Below, piece after piece: positions 21,932 through 33,849 of a stretch of 64,000 bases of DNA. The stretch's first letter is position 1. Every line of letters starts with the position of its first letter. The DNA is taken from the NCBI GenBank assembly GCA_037957365.1, contig JARHVA010005489.1, positions 850,001 through 914,000 of the forward strand, given 5' to 3'. The DNA comes from Torreya grandis (taxonomy: Eukaryota > Streptophyta > Pinopsida > Cupressales > Taxaceae). Under the pieces are notes generated by a model that did no database searches, was not told the origin of the DNA, and was given only the letters and a program-made list of their open reading frames with translations. Position numbers and translations under genes: made by a program.

Positions 21932-22252
21932 CTATACTGACGATTCTTGTTGTGAATTCCCGTTAAGCTGCTGCATTTTGGCGAGGAAAGTAGGATCGTG
22001 GTCTCCTGGCATGATGACGGCCACTTTTTCTTCTTCTTGGAAATGGAGATTCAGATTATAAGCAGGCGGCGGTGTAATATTGTTATCGATGCCCTGATGA
22101 AGATTGGTAGCACTGGCCATGCTCTTCCAGAAGGAGCAAGCGAGAAGAGCCAAGCCAAAGGCAATGAGAGCCAACATTGCAAGCAGGCCAGCAAGAAGAA
22201 AAGGCACAGGCGATGGCGATGGCGAACGTGTTTGAGAGGGAGGAGGAATCAT
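21932..22252 (-). CDS. GLUTAMINE DUMPER-like single-pass membrane protein
   Basis: An intact intronless frame of 106 codons. Residues 1-15 are a Pro/Ser-rich luminal-type N-terminus, and residues about 16-42 form one transmembrane helix (PVPFLLAGLLAMLALIAF onwards to ACSFW). After a linker, residues 73-92 carry EEEKVAVIMPGDHDPTFLAK. SPVP before the helix, the ACSxW end and the VIMAG-type box with PTFLA identify the plant-specific GDU family. Known members sit in plasma and endomembranes, interact through the VIMAG box with the ubiquitin ligase LOG2, and raise amino-acid export when overexpressed. Here the box reads VIMPG: Pro replaces Ala while the key Gly is kept. The protein is short compared with Arabidopsis GDU1 (158 residues). 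The start is the only upstream Met before the Pro-rich segment. The gene appears functional and is the only convincing host gene in the window; the exact orthologue is not assigned. Confidence 0.88.
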   Translation of the reverse strand: MIPPPSQTRSPSPSPVPFLLAGLLAMLALIAFGLALLACSFWKSMASATNLHQGIDNNITPPPAYNLNLHFQEEEKVAVIMPGDHDPTFLAKMQQLNGNSQQESSV

Positions 22253-22345
22253 TGCCTCACATCGCAGGGAGCGAGCTGTACTATTTTCAACATACTTATA
22301 ACTTATCTTGTGTTGAATCCAAATATATCATAATCAAATATCCCC

Positions 22346-22360
22346 ACTCCTCTTATAACT
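22346..22360 (-). promoter_or_regulatory. Possible TATA element of the GLUTAMINE DUMPER-like gene
   Basis: The minus strand carries GAGTTATAAGAGG about 100 bases upstream of the ATG. A second weaker candidate, AGTTATAAGTATG at about 22,287-22,300, is too close for a normal leader. In such AT-rich DNA both could be chance. Confidence 0.25.
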
Positions 22361-23533
22361 CATTTTAATTCCATTTAGATTATGATGTGCACGTTATCAT
22401 TCAAAAAGGAACCCCACTTTGTCTGCACAAACGTCATCTTTGATTGGAAAGTTGACCCTTATCTTGAAAGGATATTGACAATATTCTATCGTAGACAAGG
22501 ATCCTCATTATTTCTTTTCAAACTTTTGCACCGAGCCTTTCAATTAGTACAGCGTGAATGCGCTTACTGGTGAATGGTCATTCTTTCATACAGAGACTAG
22601 TCGCTATCAAATAAGATTATATGCTTTCTTTCTTTTGACGGATTTTTCTTTATATTTAAAACGGAAAGAAAATAGGTAGTCTTTTTTTTTCGAAATCACA
22701 CTCCTTTTTTTTTATTAATGATGGTAATATAGTGTTGTTCCGGTTTCTTGTATTGGGGTTTGGATGTTTTATGAGATCTATGTGCGAATGTAATTTTCTG
22801 TTTTTAAAAGGGAAAAAATAGTAATATACTATAATAATGATTAAAAAAAATTTGATAAAATATATATCGCATTAAGTTAAAGAAAGTCTCAAGAAAACAA
22901 AATTATATTATAATATTATAATTAAATATTTACATTAATTAAAATTATAATAAAAATATAGTTTAATTAAAAAAATGATAAAAATAAAAATTGATAAATA
23001 TAAATATTAAGATTATAAAGGAATGGTAGTTATTGTGTTGTGAGTCTCCCTTGTCATTGATAGTTGACTTTTCATGGGGAACTACTTCTCATGGGTTTAG
23101 AAGGTTCCCCCAAATTAAAAGAGAACCGATTACTGGGAATTAAAAAAAAGGAAAACAACAACATAGTACCTAAAAGAGATAGATAACAATAACTTTGTTA
23201 TTAACCAACATATCTCTTTTTATAATGTTGTTATTAAAATAGTATAATTTTTAGTTTTTCATATATGAAAAAGAATATGAATACAAAAGATCTGTCAAAT
23301 AATGTTATATTTTGCTCATAATATGATTGTTTCTCCAAAAAAAACCATTTTCCAAATAAAAAACTTATAAAAAAAAATGTTTAAAAGAGTTATGAATCCA
23401 TTTCCACATTAATTGAATATTAAAGCAAAACCTAAAAATACATTTAAAAATTTTAATGTAATAATATATAGTGAAAATAAAGTTTGAAATCCCTATATAC
23501 TTAAACTACGAATAAACCATATCAAAAAATATA

Positions 23534-23582
<49 letters not shown>

Positions 23583-24904
23583 CAATGTAAATTTATCAAA
23601 AATTGGTAAACCTCCTAACTCACATACCTAAAAATTAATAAATACATAATAAATTAAGTACCTATATAATTTTAACAAATTTCCTCTAATCATAATAACA
23701 TATAAAAAAATAAAATTGTATTTCAAATATTTAATATATAAAATCTAAAACAAAAACAAAAATATAAACATATTTTAAAAATAAAATAAAACAAGACATA
23801 AAACAAATAATTTCGCCAATATATCAATCAACATTTTTCGTGTCTTTTCTCTCTCATTTTGTTCCTTTTTACAGCGCTCCACAAAGCAAAATCTTCCTTT
23901 TTAAAAATTCTCCACACAATATAATGATGGCATACTTTTCATTATTCATAAATATCTAGTTAGTATTTGGAAGTTGTGAACTCCCTATCACTCTTTATTC
24001 AATAGTTTGATGACTATACAAATTTAATCTAATCGAGGTAAGGTATAGCGGTGTAAATTAAGCATCTACAATATATTTGTTGTATAAATTGTCTAATAAA
24101 AATATTGAATATAAATAATTTTATTAATTAAAATAATAATATTTGATTGATATATTTCAAATTATAAATTAAAATATTTATATAAATAAATTCAGAAGTA
24201 TATTTCAAATAAGATAAAATTTTGTGAAAGTTGTTTAAAAATTAAAATAATAATAAATATTAATTTATATATTATAAAGTTTAAATTAGAATATTAATAT
24301 AAAGGGTTTATAAGTGTTTCTTAAATACAACATAATTTTATGATAATCGTTATAAAATTAATTTATAAATATATATTCAAAATTATTTGAAACCTTTTTC
24401 AGAAATTTAAATATCAATAGAAAAAACGATCAAAAATGTTGCAACAGTTTTGATAAGTGATAAAAAATATTAAAATGTTATAAACATATATAAGCACGGT
24501 CCAAAATTATTCTACAATTATGTTCACCTAGTTTTTTTCATCTATTTCCTCACATTAATATTTAAGTTGTACCATATTTAACCTGCAAAACAATTTTTTT
24601 AATTCTTTCTCAAGGGTAACCTTAGCACACCTACATTATACGAGGGTTTAAGTTTAAAAAGTGAGCTTTTAAGGTCATTTTTTAAACTAGGTGAATAGCA
24701 TCTTTACTATTGTATCATTCATTGAAGATGGAAAAAAAAATGAACATTTCATGGATTGAAAAGAAACTAATAGACACATGTATGCCATACCAAAAAAAAT
24801 GTGTACATGAAAGCTTAGAAAATGGTTTACTCATTAAAACATAATGCGTATGAGTGATAACATGTACATGTTATTTGGAAAATACATATAGGTTTTTTAA
24901 TATG
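22361..24904. other. AT-rich intergenic DNA, no gene seen
   Basis: 22,380-22,600 is moderately rich, with a short plus-strand frame (22,382-22,573) that I do not recognise; it may be the distal promoter of the adjacent gene. 22,850-23,000 and 24,060-24,500 are nearly pure A/T. The (TA)n tract is listed separately. Nothing else was identified. Confidence 0.45.
23536..23579. repeat. (TA)22 microsatellite
   Basis: A perfect run of 22 TA dinucleotides. Confidence 0.95.
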
Positions 24905-26039
24905 ACTGCATTTTATTTTTTAAAAATTAAGTTACAATTTGGAAGTTGAAATACAGTGCAATCTATGACTAGGTTAGTATATAAGGTTTTAAGATAAAGA
25001 GGGATTTAGTCAGGGACATATTTCTTGAAAGTTGAGAAATTTGAACTTCTGTAGATAATTTAAGATAAATACACTCAAAATTAAAGGATGGTGTAAGAAC
25101 ATGAATTGTAGTAGTTTGACTCTAGTTTCAAAAAAAAAAAAAAAAATGTTTAAGTACAACTAGAACAAAAATCTAAAATTTGAATAGGAACTTCTATTTT
25201 TTTAGAAAAATATAATAGATGGTTGTGTGGCCACTCATTTTTTGAGCATCATTTAACATTGTTTAAAATACTTTGTTTAAACATTCGATAAGATCATCTA
25301 GTTTGTAATCTATACTTTTTGTAAATTTTTAATATTTTTTAATTAATTTTAAAAGTAAATAGATCCTAAAAAATGATGAAAAATGGATAGTCGGTCATGC
25401 ACCTCCCTCTTCCATTAGCTCCAAAAAAATAAAAACAACATCTTTTGTAATGTGTGTATAATTAGGGCTAGTTTGTAACATTATAATTATTTTTGAATTT
25501 ACATCAATAAAAAAAAAATACACAAACATATATATGTATGTATATTTGTAATATGTAGTGGCTTAAAAAATTTATAACTAGAAATCAAAATAGATTGAAA
25601 CCATAAAATAGTCCAAAAATTATAAATATTATATATTTGGAAAAAGAGAGCATGCTCGTTATTGTGGTGATAATTTTAACGATTTTTTCATTAAAATTCA
25701 TAATGTATTTGGAAATGGAAGTTGAATTTTGTTTTTTTCTGTCAAAACTTTTAGATTTGTCTTTGTTGACAGGTCCAAACATTTGGCTCAAGAATCCAAG
25801 CTATTTTCAAGCCAAAAGTATTGGTTTTTGAATTCAAACTCAACATAGCATGTATGCACTATAATGCATACACGCTAAAATGCATAGGCATTATGTTACC
25901 ATCACATCGAAAAAAAAATTACTTTTACATGTTTAAACTTATCTCTTTGTAATGATGTACACCTATTTATACTTATTTAGTTCACCTTTAAACATATTTA
26001 GCTCACATTTCTAATTTTATTTTAAAGTGGAGTGTCGCA

Positions 26040-26790
26040 TGACATACACTACCATGAAAAGGACATCATGGGTAAACTGATGCAATTTTGGCGAGTTTTT
26101 ACCTAGAATCATAATTTTGACTATATAAAACATGATTTAGGGTTCAATTAGGCCTAATTTCATTAAAATTTTGAATGAATGAGTAAATTATTTTAATGGT
26201 GGAAGAAATTACAATCAATTCGAACCCCTTGAACATAATTTCATGTATATGATGAGATTTAAGGCTAAATTAGCTTAGATTGAGTTAATTGGTGTAATCA
26301 ATGATACAATTTGAGTGAAATTCAGCCTCACAAACTTAATTTTGACTATAAAATATTTACATCATTGACCCCAATGTCATAATATAATAAACTAGATAGT
26401 CGAATGGTTGAATTTGAAGGCAATTGGAGAAAATTTGAGCCCCTTCAACCTAAGTGCATGAATATAAAATATGATTTAGGGCTTGATTGTCTCTAATATA
26501 ATCAAAGAATAAAGTAAATAATCAATTAGTTTAATGACATATGCAAGTTTGACATGCATATGATGTGGTTTTGGGTTCAACAAAATTGAATGTCATCATA
26601 TAATGAATGAAATAGTTGACTGGTTCAATTATGGAGACAATTACGGTGAATATGAGGCCCTTGAACCTAATTGTGACTATACAACATGAATAAAGGCTAA
26701 TTGGATTTGATTTTATATAGTTTGAGCTAATTAGTCAAATGGTGCAATTAGCGACACACTTTTTGTAAAGAATGCTAAAGGCATTCCAAC
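26040..26790. repeat. Degenerate 108/216-bp satellite, block 1
   Basis: The segment (G)GCAATTGG..AATTTGAGCCCCTT(G/C)AACCTAA recurs at about 26,205, 26,419 and 26,636 (spacings 214 and 217). A half-phase relative (TTTGAGTGAAATTCAGCCTCACAAACTTAATTTTGACTAT) lies about 106 bases after the first. The basic unit is thus about 108 bases, in a two-unit higher-order form. There is no coding capacity. Confidence 0.8.
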
Positions 26791-26804
26791 CCAATAATCT
26801 TAAG

Positions 26805-27058
26805 TGTTGGCAACAAAACATCATGAAAGAAGTTACAGATATGATATGAAAAAATGAGGCATATCATATAATTTTTAGAAATGAACCATAATAAATCATG
26901 CTAGTACAATAGGAAGGCAACTACTTATATAGAAAAGGTGAAACATAAAACTAGCTAAACTGGCATATCTAGGATAAAGCCTCACATAAGACATACTCAC
27001 TAGAAGACAAAATAGTTAGCTAATACACTAGAAAACATGATAAATACATACTCTAACA
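26805..27058 (-). mobile_element. Copia LTR, duplicated copy (3' LTR)
   Basis: On the minus strand it starts TGTTAGAGTATGTATTTATC and ends near GTTGCCAACA, about 254 bp with TG..CA ends. It is directly preceded, in minus-strand order, by a polypurine tract at 27,059-27,070. It is the segmental duplicate of 29,084-29,348 rather than an independent insertion. Confidence 0.8.
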
Positions 27059-27070
27059 CCCCCACTCAAG
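27059..27070 (-). other. Copia polypurine tract
   Basis: CTTGAGTGGGGG on the minus strand immediately before the LTR start TGTTAGAG, the standard plus-strand primer position in copia elements. Confidence 0.75.
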
Positions 27071-28319
27071 TGAAGCTAGGGGCTCAGAAAAAAAATAGTG
27101 GCATATCCATATTATGAGTCTTGATAACTAGGCCCAATAAAATCACTTTTAAGTGTTTTAATGTCAATATATTTTATTTTTTAAAGTTAAGTGACAATTT
27201 GGAAGTTGAAATAAATAGTACAATCTATGACTAGGTTAGTGAATAAAGTTTAGGGACAAAGAGGGGCCTAGTCAGGAACATGTTTTTCTTGAAAATTGAG
27301 AAATTTAAACTTCTATAGATAATTTAAGATGACTACACTCAAAATCAGAGGATGGTGTAAGAACATGAATCGTAGCAATTTGAGTCTAGTTTCAAAATAA
27401 CATTTTTCTTAAATGGTTAAGTACAATTAGAACATAAATATAAAATTTGAATAGGAACTCCTATTTTCTTAGAAAAATATAACAGATAGTTGGTTGTGTG
27501 GTACTCATTTTTTTAGCATCATTTAACATTGTTTAAAATAATTTGGCAAAACTTTAGATAAGATCATCTAGTTTGTAACCTAGATTTTTAATATTTTTAA
27601 AATATTTTTTTAATTTATTTTATAATTAAAGAAATCCTAAAAATTGATTAAAAAATGTATAGTTGGTCATGCGCCCCCCCTCTTCCACTACCTCCAAAAA
27701 AATAAAAATAGCATTTTTTATAATATATGTAGAATTCAGCCTAGTTTGTAACCTTATAATTGTTTTTGTATTTGGATCAATAAAAATATATATGCAAACA
27801 TATATAAGAATCTATATTTGTAACATGTAGTGGCTTAAAAAATCTATAATTAGAAATCAAAATAGATTGAAACCATAAAATAGTCCACAAATTATAAATA
27901 TTATATATTTGGGAAGAAGAGAGCATGCTCATCATTGTGGTGATAATTTTGAGGATTTTCTCATTGAATCTCATAGTGTAATTGGAAATGAAATTTGGAT
28001 TTTGTTGTTTTTTGTCAAAACTCTTAGATTTGGTTATGTTGACAGGTCCAAACATTTGGCTCACAAATCCAATCCATTTCCAAGCCAAAAGTATTGGTTT
28101 CTAAGTTTAAACTCAACATAACATGTATGCACTATAATGCCTACACACTAAAATACATATGTTTTATGTTTCCATCACATCAAAAAACAAAATTTAACTA
28201 CATTTACATATTTATACTTATCTATTTGTCATGATGTACACCTATTTATACTTATTTAGTTCACGTTTAAACATATTTCACTCATATTTATAATTTTATT
28301 TTAAAGTGGAGTGTGAAAT

Positions 28320-29075
28320 GATATATGCTACCATAAAAATGAAATCGTGGATAAATTGATGCAATTTTGGTGAGTTTTCATTCACAATCATAATTTCGAC
28401 TATATAAAACATGATTTAGGGTTCAACTAGGCTTAATTTCATTAAAAATGAATGAATGAGTCAATTATTTTAATGGTTGAAGAAATTACAATCAATTTTA
28501 ACCCCTTGAATAGAATTTCATGTATATGATGAGATTTAAGGCTAAATTAGCTTAGATTGAGTTAATTTGTCCAACCAATGATATAATTTGAGCAATATTC
28601 AACCTCACAAACTTAATTTTGACTATAAAGGATTTATCCCATTAACCTTAATGTCATAGTTAAATAAACCTGATAGTTTAATGGTTGAATCTAAAGGCAG
28701 TTAGAGGTAATTTAAGCCTCTTCAACCTAAGTGCATGAATGTAAAATATGATTTTGGGATTGATCATCTCCAATTTAATTAGACAATAAATTAAATAATC
28801 AATTGGTTTAATGACATATCCAAGTTTGACATTCATATGATGTGGTTTTGGGTTTAATAAACTAGAATGTTATCATGCAATGAATGAAATAGTTGGTTGG
28901 TTCAATTATGGAGACAATTACGGTGAATATGAGGATCTTGAACCTAATTTTGATTATAAACCATGATTAAAGGATAAATTATATTTGATTTTATCATAGA
29001 TTAAGCTAATTACTTAAATGGTGCAATCAATGAAATACTTTTTGTTAGGAATGGTAAAGGAATTCAAGCCAAAGA
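28320..29075. repeat. Degenerate 108/216-bp satellite, block 2
   Basis: The duplicate of block 1 within the second 2.26-kb copy: the same phrases (for example AACCCCTTGAATAG, CCTCTTCAACCTAAGTG, GACAATTACGGTGAATATGAGG) occur in the same order. Confidence 0.8.
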
Positions 29076-29379
29076 ATCCAATGTGTTGACAACAAAAGAT
29101 CACAAAGGATGCTACAGATATGAAATGTGAAAATGAGGTAGATCATATAAATTTAAAAATTGAAGTATAATAAAGAATGATTGTATAATAGGGAGGCACT
29201 TGATTATATAGGAAAGGTGAAACATAGAATTAGATAAACTGGCCTATTTGGGATAAAGCCTCACATAAGACAAATTCACTAGAAGACAAAATAACTAGGT
29301 AAGACACTAGCAAATGTGAGAAATAAAAATGAAATACACACTCTAAAATCCCCCCTCAAGTGAAGCTAGGGGATAATAA

Positions 29380-30050
29380 ACTCTAAAAAATAAATAGTGG
29401 CATATCCACAATATGATTCCCAAAAACTAGGCCTGATAAGTTACTCATGTACAATAAGTATCCATGAAATGAAGATGGAATATGTCCTCATGAACACCCA
29501 CAAAAGACAACTTTTGAAACCCCAATCATGCCACATAACTTAAGGAAATGAGGTGATGAAAAAGGTTTTTTGAAGATGTATACAACCTATTGTTAATTTT
29601 AAATGTACTCCAAGCTAAGAACAACATCTTAAATGTACTAATGAATGAAGTGCAATTATACTTCAATGTGTTTGGTCCACTAATGTTCAACTGGGTTACA
29701 GGATATATGAATTACACTTTGTTTATCACCCCAAAGTATAGTTGGTGAATCTTTTATGAATCCAAACTCTATCAACAATTGATGACGCCAAAGAATCTAT
29801 TGACTCATTGTAACTACTTCCCTATACTTAGACTCTTTAGATGAAAGCAAAATAGCTTATTACTTCTTGTAAAACCAAAAAATAGGTAAAAAAACAAGAA
29901 AAAATATGTTTCCAGAAGTAGAACACCTATCATCAAGAGAACCTGCCCAATTTGAGTCATTGTATCCATCCAACTAAGTAAAACCCTTGGTGTAGTGTAA
30001 TTCAAAATCAGTAGTGCCTCGTAGATATCATAAAATCCTCTTGGTATGAT
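29380..30050 (-). pseudogene. Copia RNase H domain, broken
   Basis: The minus strand encodes a YLRGTTD-like entry, GYNDSNWAGSLDDRCSTSG (the GYxDADWAGDxDDRKSTSG box) near 29,915-29,985, then ILWGDKQSVIHISCNPVEH and WTKHIEV near 29,640-29,740. These match copia RNase H from its first catalytic Asp region to the HxRTKHI segment. Frameshifts and stops occur between blocks. In an active element this domain removes the RNA strand during cDNA synthesis. Confidence 0.85.
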
Positions 30051-30051
30051 G

Positions 30052-30274
30052 CAGATATGATGTGAAAAAATGAGGTTAATCATATATTATTTAGAAATAA
30101 AGCATAATAAAGCATGCTAGTACAATAGGAAGGTACTTTCTTATATAGGCAATGTGAAACATAGAAATATCTAAATTGGCCTATATTATATAAAGCCTCA
30201 CATAGGACAAACTCACTAGAAGATAGAATAGCTAGCCAAGACACTAGAAAACATGATAAATACATATTCTAACA
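30052..30274 (-). mobile_element. Copia 5' LTR fragment
   Basis: About 220 bp aligning with 26,836-27,058 and its duplicate. The TGTTAGAA start is intact, and no polypurine tract is next to it, as expected for a 5' LTR. The opposite end is fused directly to RNase H sequence. Confidence 0.75.
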
Positions 30275-30299
30275 CTTTTTAAAAATTTAAGCTAGAACA

Positions 30300-30470
30300 A
30301 CTTTTTTCAATTATATATGATGTGACTTAGACTTAAATTGACCTTAATGTCATCATAGAATGAACTAAATATTTTATTCATTCAATCAAAGAGGAATTTA
30401 AGGCCAATTTGAGTCCCTCCAACCTAACTACAATAAAACTAATGTAATGGGATATACTTTTTATTCTCCT
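30300..30470. repeat. Degenerate 108/216-bp satellite, partial block
   Basis: Phrases TGTGACTTAGACTTAAATTGACC and GGCCAATTTGAGTCCCTCC..AACCTAACTACAA match the satellite consensus. It is the right-hand side of the array interrupted by the deleted copia element. Confidence 0.7.
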
Positions 30471-31214
30471 TTTGGTATATCAATTTTAAGGGATCTTAAA
30501 AATGAAAAAAAATTAAAATGTGGATTTTATTTTGATCAATGTTAGAAAACTAGGAAATAATATTATAAATATGTAAGAGAAAAAAAGGATAAATTATTAT
30601 TATTCATTTTTCATTTCATCATATTTAATATTATACATTATTTTTAGGTAAACATGTAAGTGTAATGAGTAGTTGTTATTGAAAAAAACATTGTTGGGTA
30701 TTTTGGCTTAGTCATTTGTCTTAAATGAATGTCTAAAATGAGTTTAACATAAAGAAAAGAGAATTTGGATGAAGCATTGTTGTGTCCACATTTAGTGGTC
30801 TAGATTAGAGGTGCATTAGATTTTTAAAATTATTCATGGATCGAGAATGAGTGATGGATTGCACAAGCATGTTTCATCATTTTAAATTTGGGCAGAATGA
30901 AACATTGTCACTTCAAATTTTTTGTATGTAGGTAATGGATTATAAACATGAATGAATGGAAACATGTACTAGTATTATTGAGGGATGAATTGGTCTGACT
31001 ATTTCACATCACAAGTGGTCATGAGGATGATATCCAGCAACACATTCTCTATTAATTATTTCTTTTAGAATAAAGTGTTATATTTGTTATGATTTAAAAG
31101 ATTGATTCAAAGATAACATCTTATTTTCATTTGAAAGGTATGATAGATATATCCTAGAATCAATATTCATACCATATTAGTCAATTGTTACAAATCTAAA
31201 CCCTAAACCTTAAT

Positions 31215-31960
31215 TTTATCACAAATGCAAAAATGAAGCCAACTAGGGTCAATCTGAACCCATTTAACCTAACTACAAGTCTAGGATGTGATTTGGGTCT
31301 AAATTAGTCCATATTTCCCAATATATTGAGACAATTAGTCGATTGTTAGAATTGGTGATGCAATTTGGATGAAATTGAACCCCATGAACTAATTTTTACC
31401 TATACCAGATGTGATTTAGGGGTTAATTAACCTCAATATCCTAACAAAGTAAAATAAAATAGTCTACTAATTTAATTATGAAGGAAATTGGGACCAATTT
31501 GGGCCTCTTAAACCTAACTACAAGAGCAAGACATGATTTGGGGAAAAACTAGGTTTAATTATGTTATGAATTGATCTAATTAGTTAATTGGTGCAATGAA
31601 GGATGTCAGTTAGGAAGAAAAGACACATGTGAACCAAATTATGGGTCAATTGATTGTATAGGATGCAACATATAATTTAATCGACCATAATTTTATTAAA
31701 AATACAAATTTGAAGGTAATTGGGGCTGATCTCAACCCCTTGAACCTAACTGCAAGTACATAATGTGATTGAAAGGGATAAATTATCTCTTGTTTCTAGA
31801 CATATTTACCCAATTAGTCCATTGATACAAGGATTGTTAAAATTTAGATTTAAATTAAGGTGGCCCTAATTTTGCCTATATAAATGTAATTTGGGGGTCA
31901 ATTAACCACAATATCATAAAACACTTAAGTAGATAGTCTGCCAATTCAATATATTATCAC
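31215..31960. repeat. Degenerate 108/216-bp satellite, block 3
   Basis: Phrases GGxAATTGGGxCxxATxTxxxCCCxTTxAACCTAACTxCAA recur near 31,238, 31,483 and 31,714, with half-phase copies (TGATTTAGGGGTTAATTAACCTCAATAT and similar) between them. Confidence 0.75.
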
Positions 31961-32355
31961 ATAGGCATAATATATAACACATACACACCATAATGGATAC
32001 ACATTATTATCTTGATTGAAAACAAGCCATTGTCCAATGTTTATATTTTAAGCTTATTTCAATAATTCTGACCCCACAAACATTCTTTGCTTCATTCTAC
32101 ATTTTCCATGGTGAATAAAAGAGGAATCAAATTATTCTCTGGGTCCCCCACTATCAAAAGGAACCAAATTTTTATTTGGGCCCTCATCATCAAAATGAAT
32201 CAAATTATTCTTTGTCTAATCATTGGTGATGGATCTTGTTAAAAGAAGAGGAAGAAGTTAAAACACAAAATACCTAATCAATTTAAATAACTAAGAGAAA
32301 AAAGGTATGAACTCAGTCCTTTATCTTCAGACAATGTACAAACAATAACCTTAAT

Positions 32356-32890
32356 GTGCCAAATGTCATATATAATGATGAAATTGAGAATAATGAATTG
32401 AATCGCAATGATGAATATTTACCAGAAGTCAAAATTATTTTACAAGTCCAAATTCAAAGTATATTTTTATTTTATTTTATTGATGATGAATTTATGAATG
32501 ATGATTTACCACTATCAATGAAAACTATTTCAGGGAAAAAAATAATGATGAAGGTAAAAGTGAAGAAAATGTCATCACATAGCTAGACAACCTAACTAAC
32601 AATGAAGAAACTAGTAGTAATGTAACAATTTTGAAATGTCATCTCAATAAATTCCACCATTAAAAACATCTGGAAGGATTATGCATAGAATAAGAAATTA
32701 CTTAATTAGCATTGATGAAAACATTTTGAAACCAATGCATAACAAAATGTCTAATCAACATTTAATATTACTAGATGAAAAAAATTGGGAAATCTTATTT
32801 GATAAATTAGTTTTTTATAGTAAAAATTTTCAAATGTTTGTTTCATTGATGAAATTGATTAAGATGAGACCTACAATGTTCATCCTATGA
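32356..32890 (+). pseudogene. Acidic/hydrophobic reading-frame relic in the 2.63-kb repeat, family unknown
   Basis: Two neighbouring plus-strand frames, 32,356-32,586 and 32,681-32,890, look coding-like. The first is rich in Asp, Glu and Asn (MPNVIYNDEIENNELNRNDE). The second reads IDENILKPMHNKMSN, then LLDEKNWEILFDKL. The second duplicate (about 34,987-35,520) preserves the same phrases, IDENILKPMHNKMSDHH and DEKNWEILFDKLDFD, with different stops and frame, so the two copies decayed independently. The phrases do not match a family I know. A transposon-borne gene fragment is the most likely source. Confidence 0.35.
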
Positions 32891-33849
32891 AGAAAAATAT
32901 TTAACATGGATAACAAAAGTAATGAAACTATTCAAAATATACATGACACATATCATATTGTAAGCATGAAATCATCAAACACAGACTCTAATGATGCCCA
33001 ACATATAATTACAACTTGTGTAGTAAGTGGTCAAACAGGGAAAAACTGATAGATTTCAATAACCAGTTGAGAACTGGACATAAATAGAAAAAAGTAGTGA
33101 AAGCAATTAGAAGAAAACTAGTGATCTTAAAAATGAAAAAAAATTAAAATGTGGATTTTATTTTGATCAATGTTAGAAAAATAGGAAATAATATTATAAA
33201 TTTGTAAGAGAAAATAAAGATAAATTATTATTATTCATTCTTCATTTCATTATATTTAATATTATACAATATTTTTAGGTAAACATGTAAGTTTAATGAG
33301 TAGTTATTATTGAAAATAACCTTGTTTGGTATTTTGTCTTAGTCATTTGCCTAAAATGAGTGGCTAAAATGATTTTGAAATAAATAAAATATAATTTTTA
33401 TGAATCATTATTGTGTCCACATTTAATGGTCTAGATTAGAAGTGCATTAGATTTTTCAATCTATCCATGGATCGAGAATGAGTGATGGATTGTACAAGAA
33501 TGTTTCATCATCTTAAATTTGGGTAGATGGAAACACTGTCACTATAAAGTTTTTGTATGTAGGTAATGGATTATAACCATGAATGAATGGAAACATATAC
33601 TAGTGTTATTAAGGGATGAATTGGTCTAACTATCTCACTTCAAAAGTGGTCATGAGGATGATATTCCAATAACACATTCTCTATTAATTATTTCATTTAG
33701 AAGAAAGTGTTATATTTTTTATGATTTAATATATTGATTCAAATATAACGTCTTATTTTCATTTGAAAGGTATGATAGATATATCCTAGAATCAATACTC
33801 ATACCCTTTTAATCAATTGTTACAACTCTAAACCCTAAACCTTAATTTT

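Larger units (their letters stand above)
24905..29435. repeat. Tandem segmental duplication, about 2.26-kb unit, two copies
   Basis: Copy 1 is about 24,905-27,145 and copy 2 about 27,165-29,435. The anchor GGAAGTTGAA lies at 24,941 and 27,201 (offset 2,260), and GAAGCTAGG at 27,072 and 29,362 (offset 2,290). In between the copies align throughout, at roughly 85-90% identity by eye. Each unit holds non-coding DNA, a satellite stretch, a copia 3' LTR, its polypurine tract and a few bases of copia interior. Copy 1 breaks off inside the copia interior, whereas copy 2 continues into RNase H. The duplication therefore followed the copia insertion. Short minus-strand frames at 25,585 and 27,777 are the same non-gene frame seen twice. 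Confidence 0.92.
29084..30274 (-). mobile_element. Internally deleted copia element (LTR, RNase H, LTR)
   Basis: In minus-strand order: a 5' LTR fragment (30,274 to about 30,052, starting TGTTAGAATATG), the end of RNase H (about 30,050-29,380), a polypurine tract (29,349-29,360, CTTGAGGGGGGA) and the 3' LTR (29,348-29,084). Gag, protease, integrase and polymerase are missing, and the 5' LTR lacks its last 30 or so bases, so one deletion removed everything between LTR and RNase H. The element is embedded in the 108/216-bp satellite, whose phrases resume at about 30,320. No clean 5-bp target duplication is visible. Confidence 0.8.

Noticed and set aside
25585..25791. Minus-strand frame repeated at 27,777-28,088
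   Set aside because: The similarity of the two frames is fully explained by the 2.26-kb DNA duplication. The protein has no motif, and its length differs between copies because of stops.
31196..31215. CTAAACCCTAAACC telomere-like word (also at 33,827)
   Set aside because: About one and a half units only, present twice because of the 2,631-bp duplication. It is a telo-box-like chance word and not a telomere tract.
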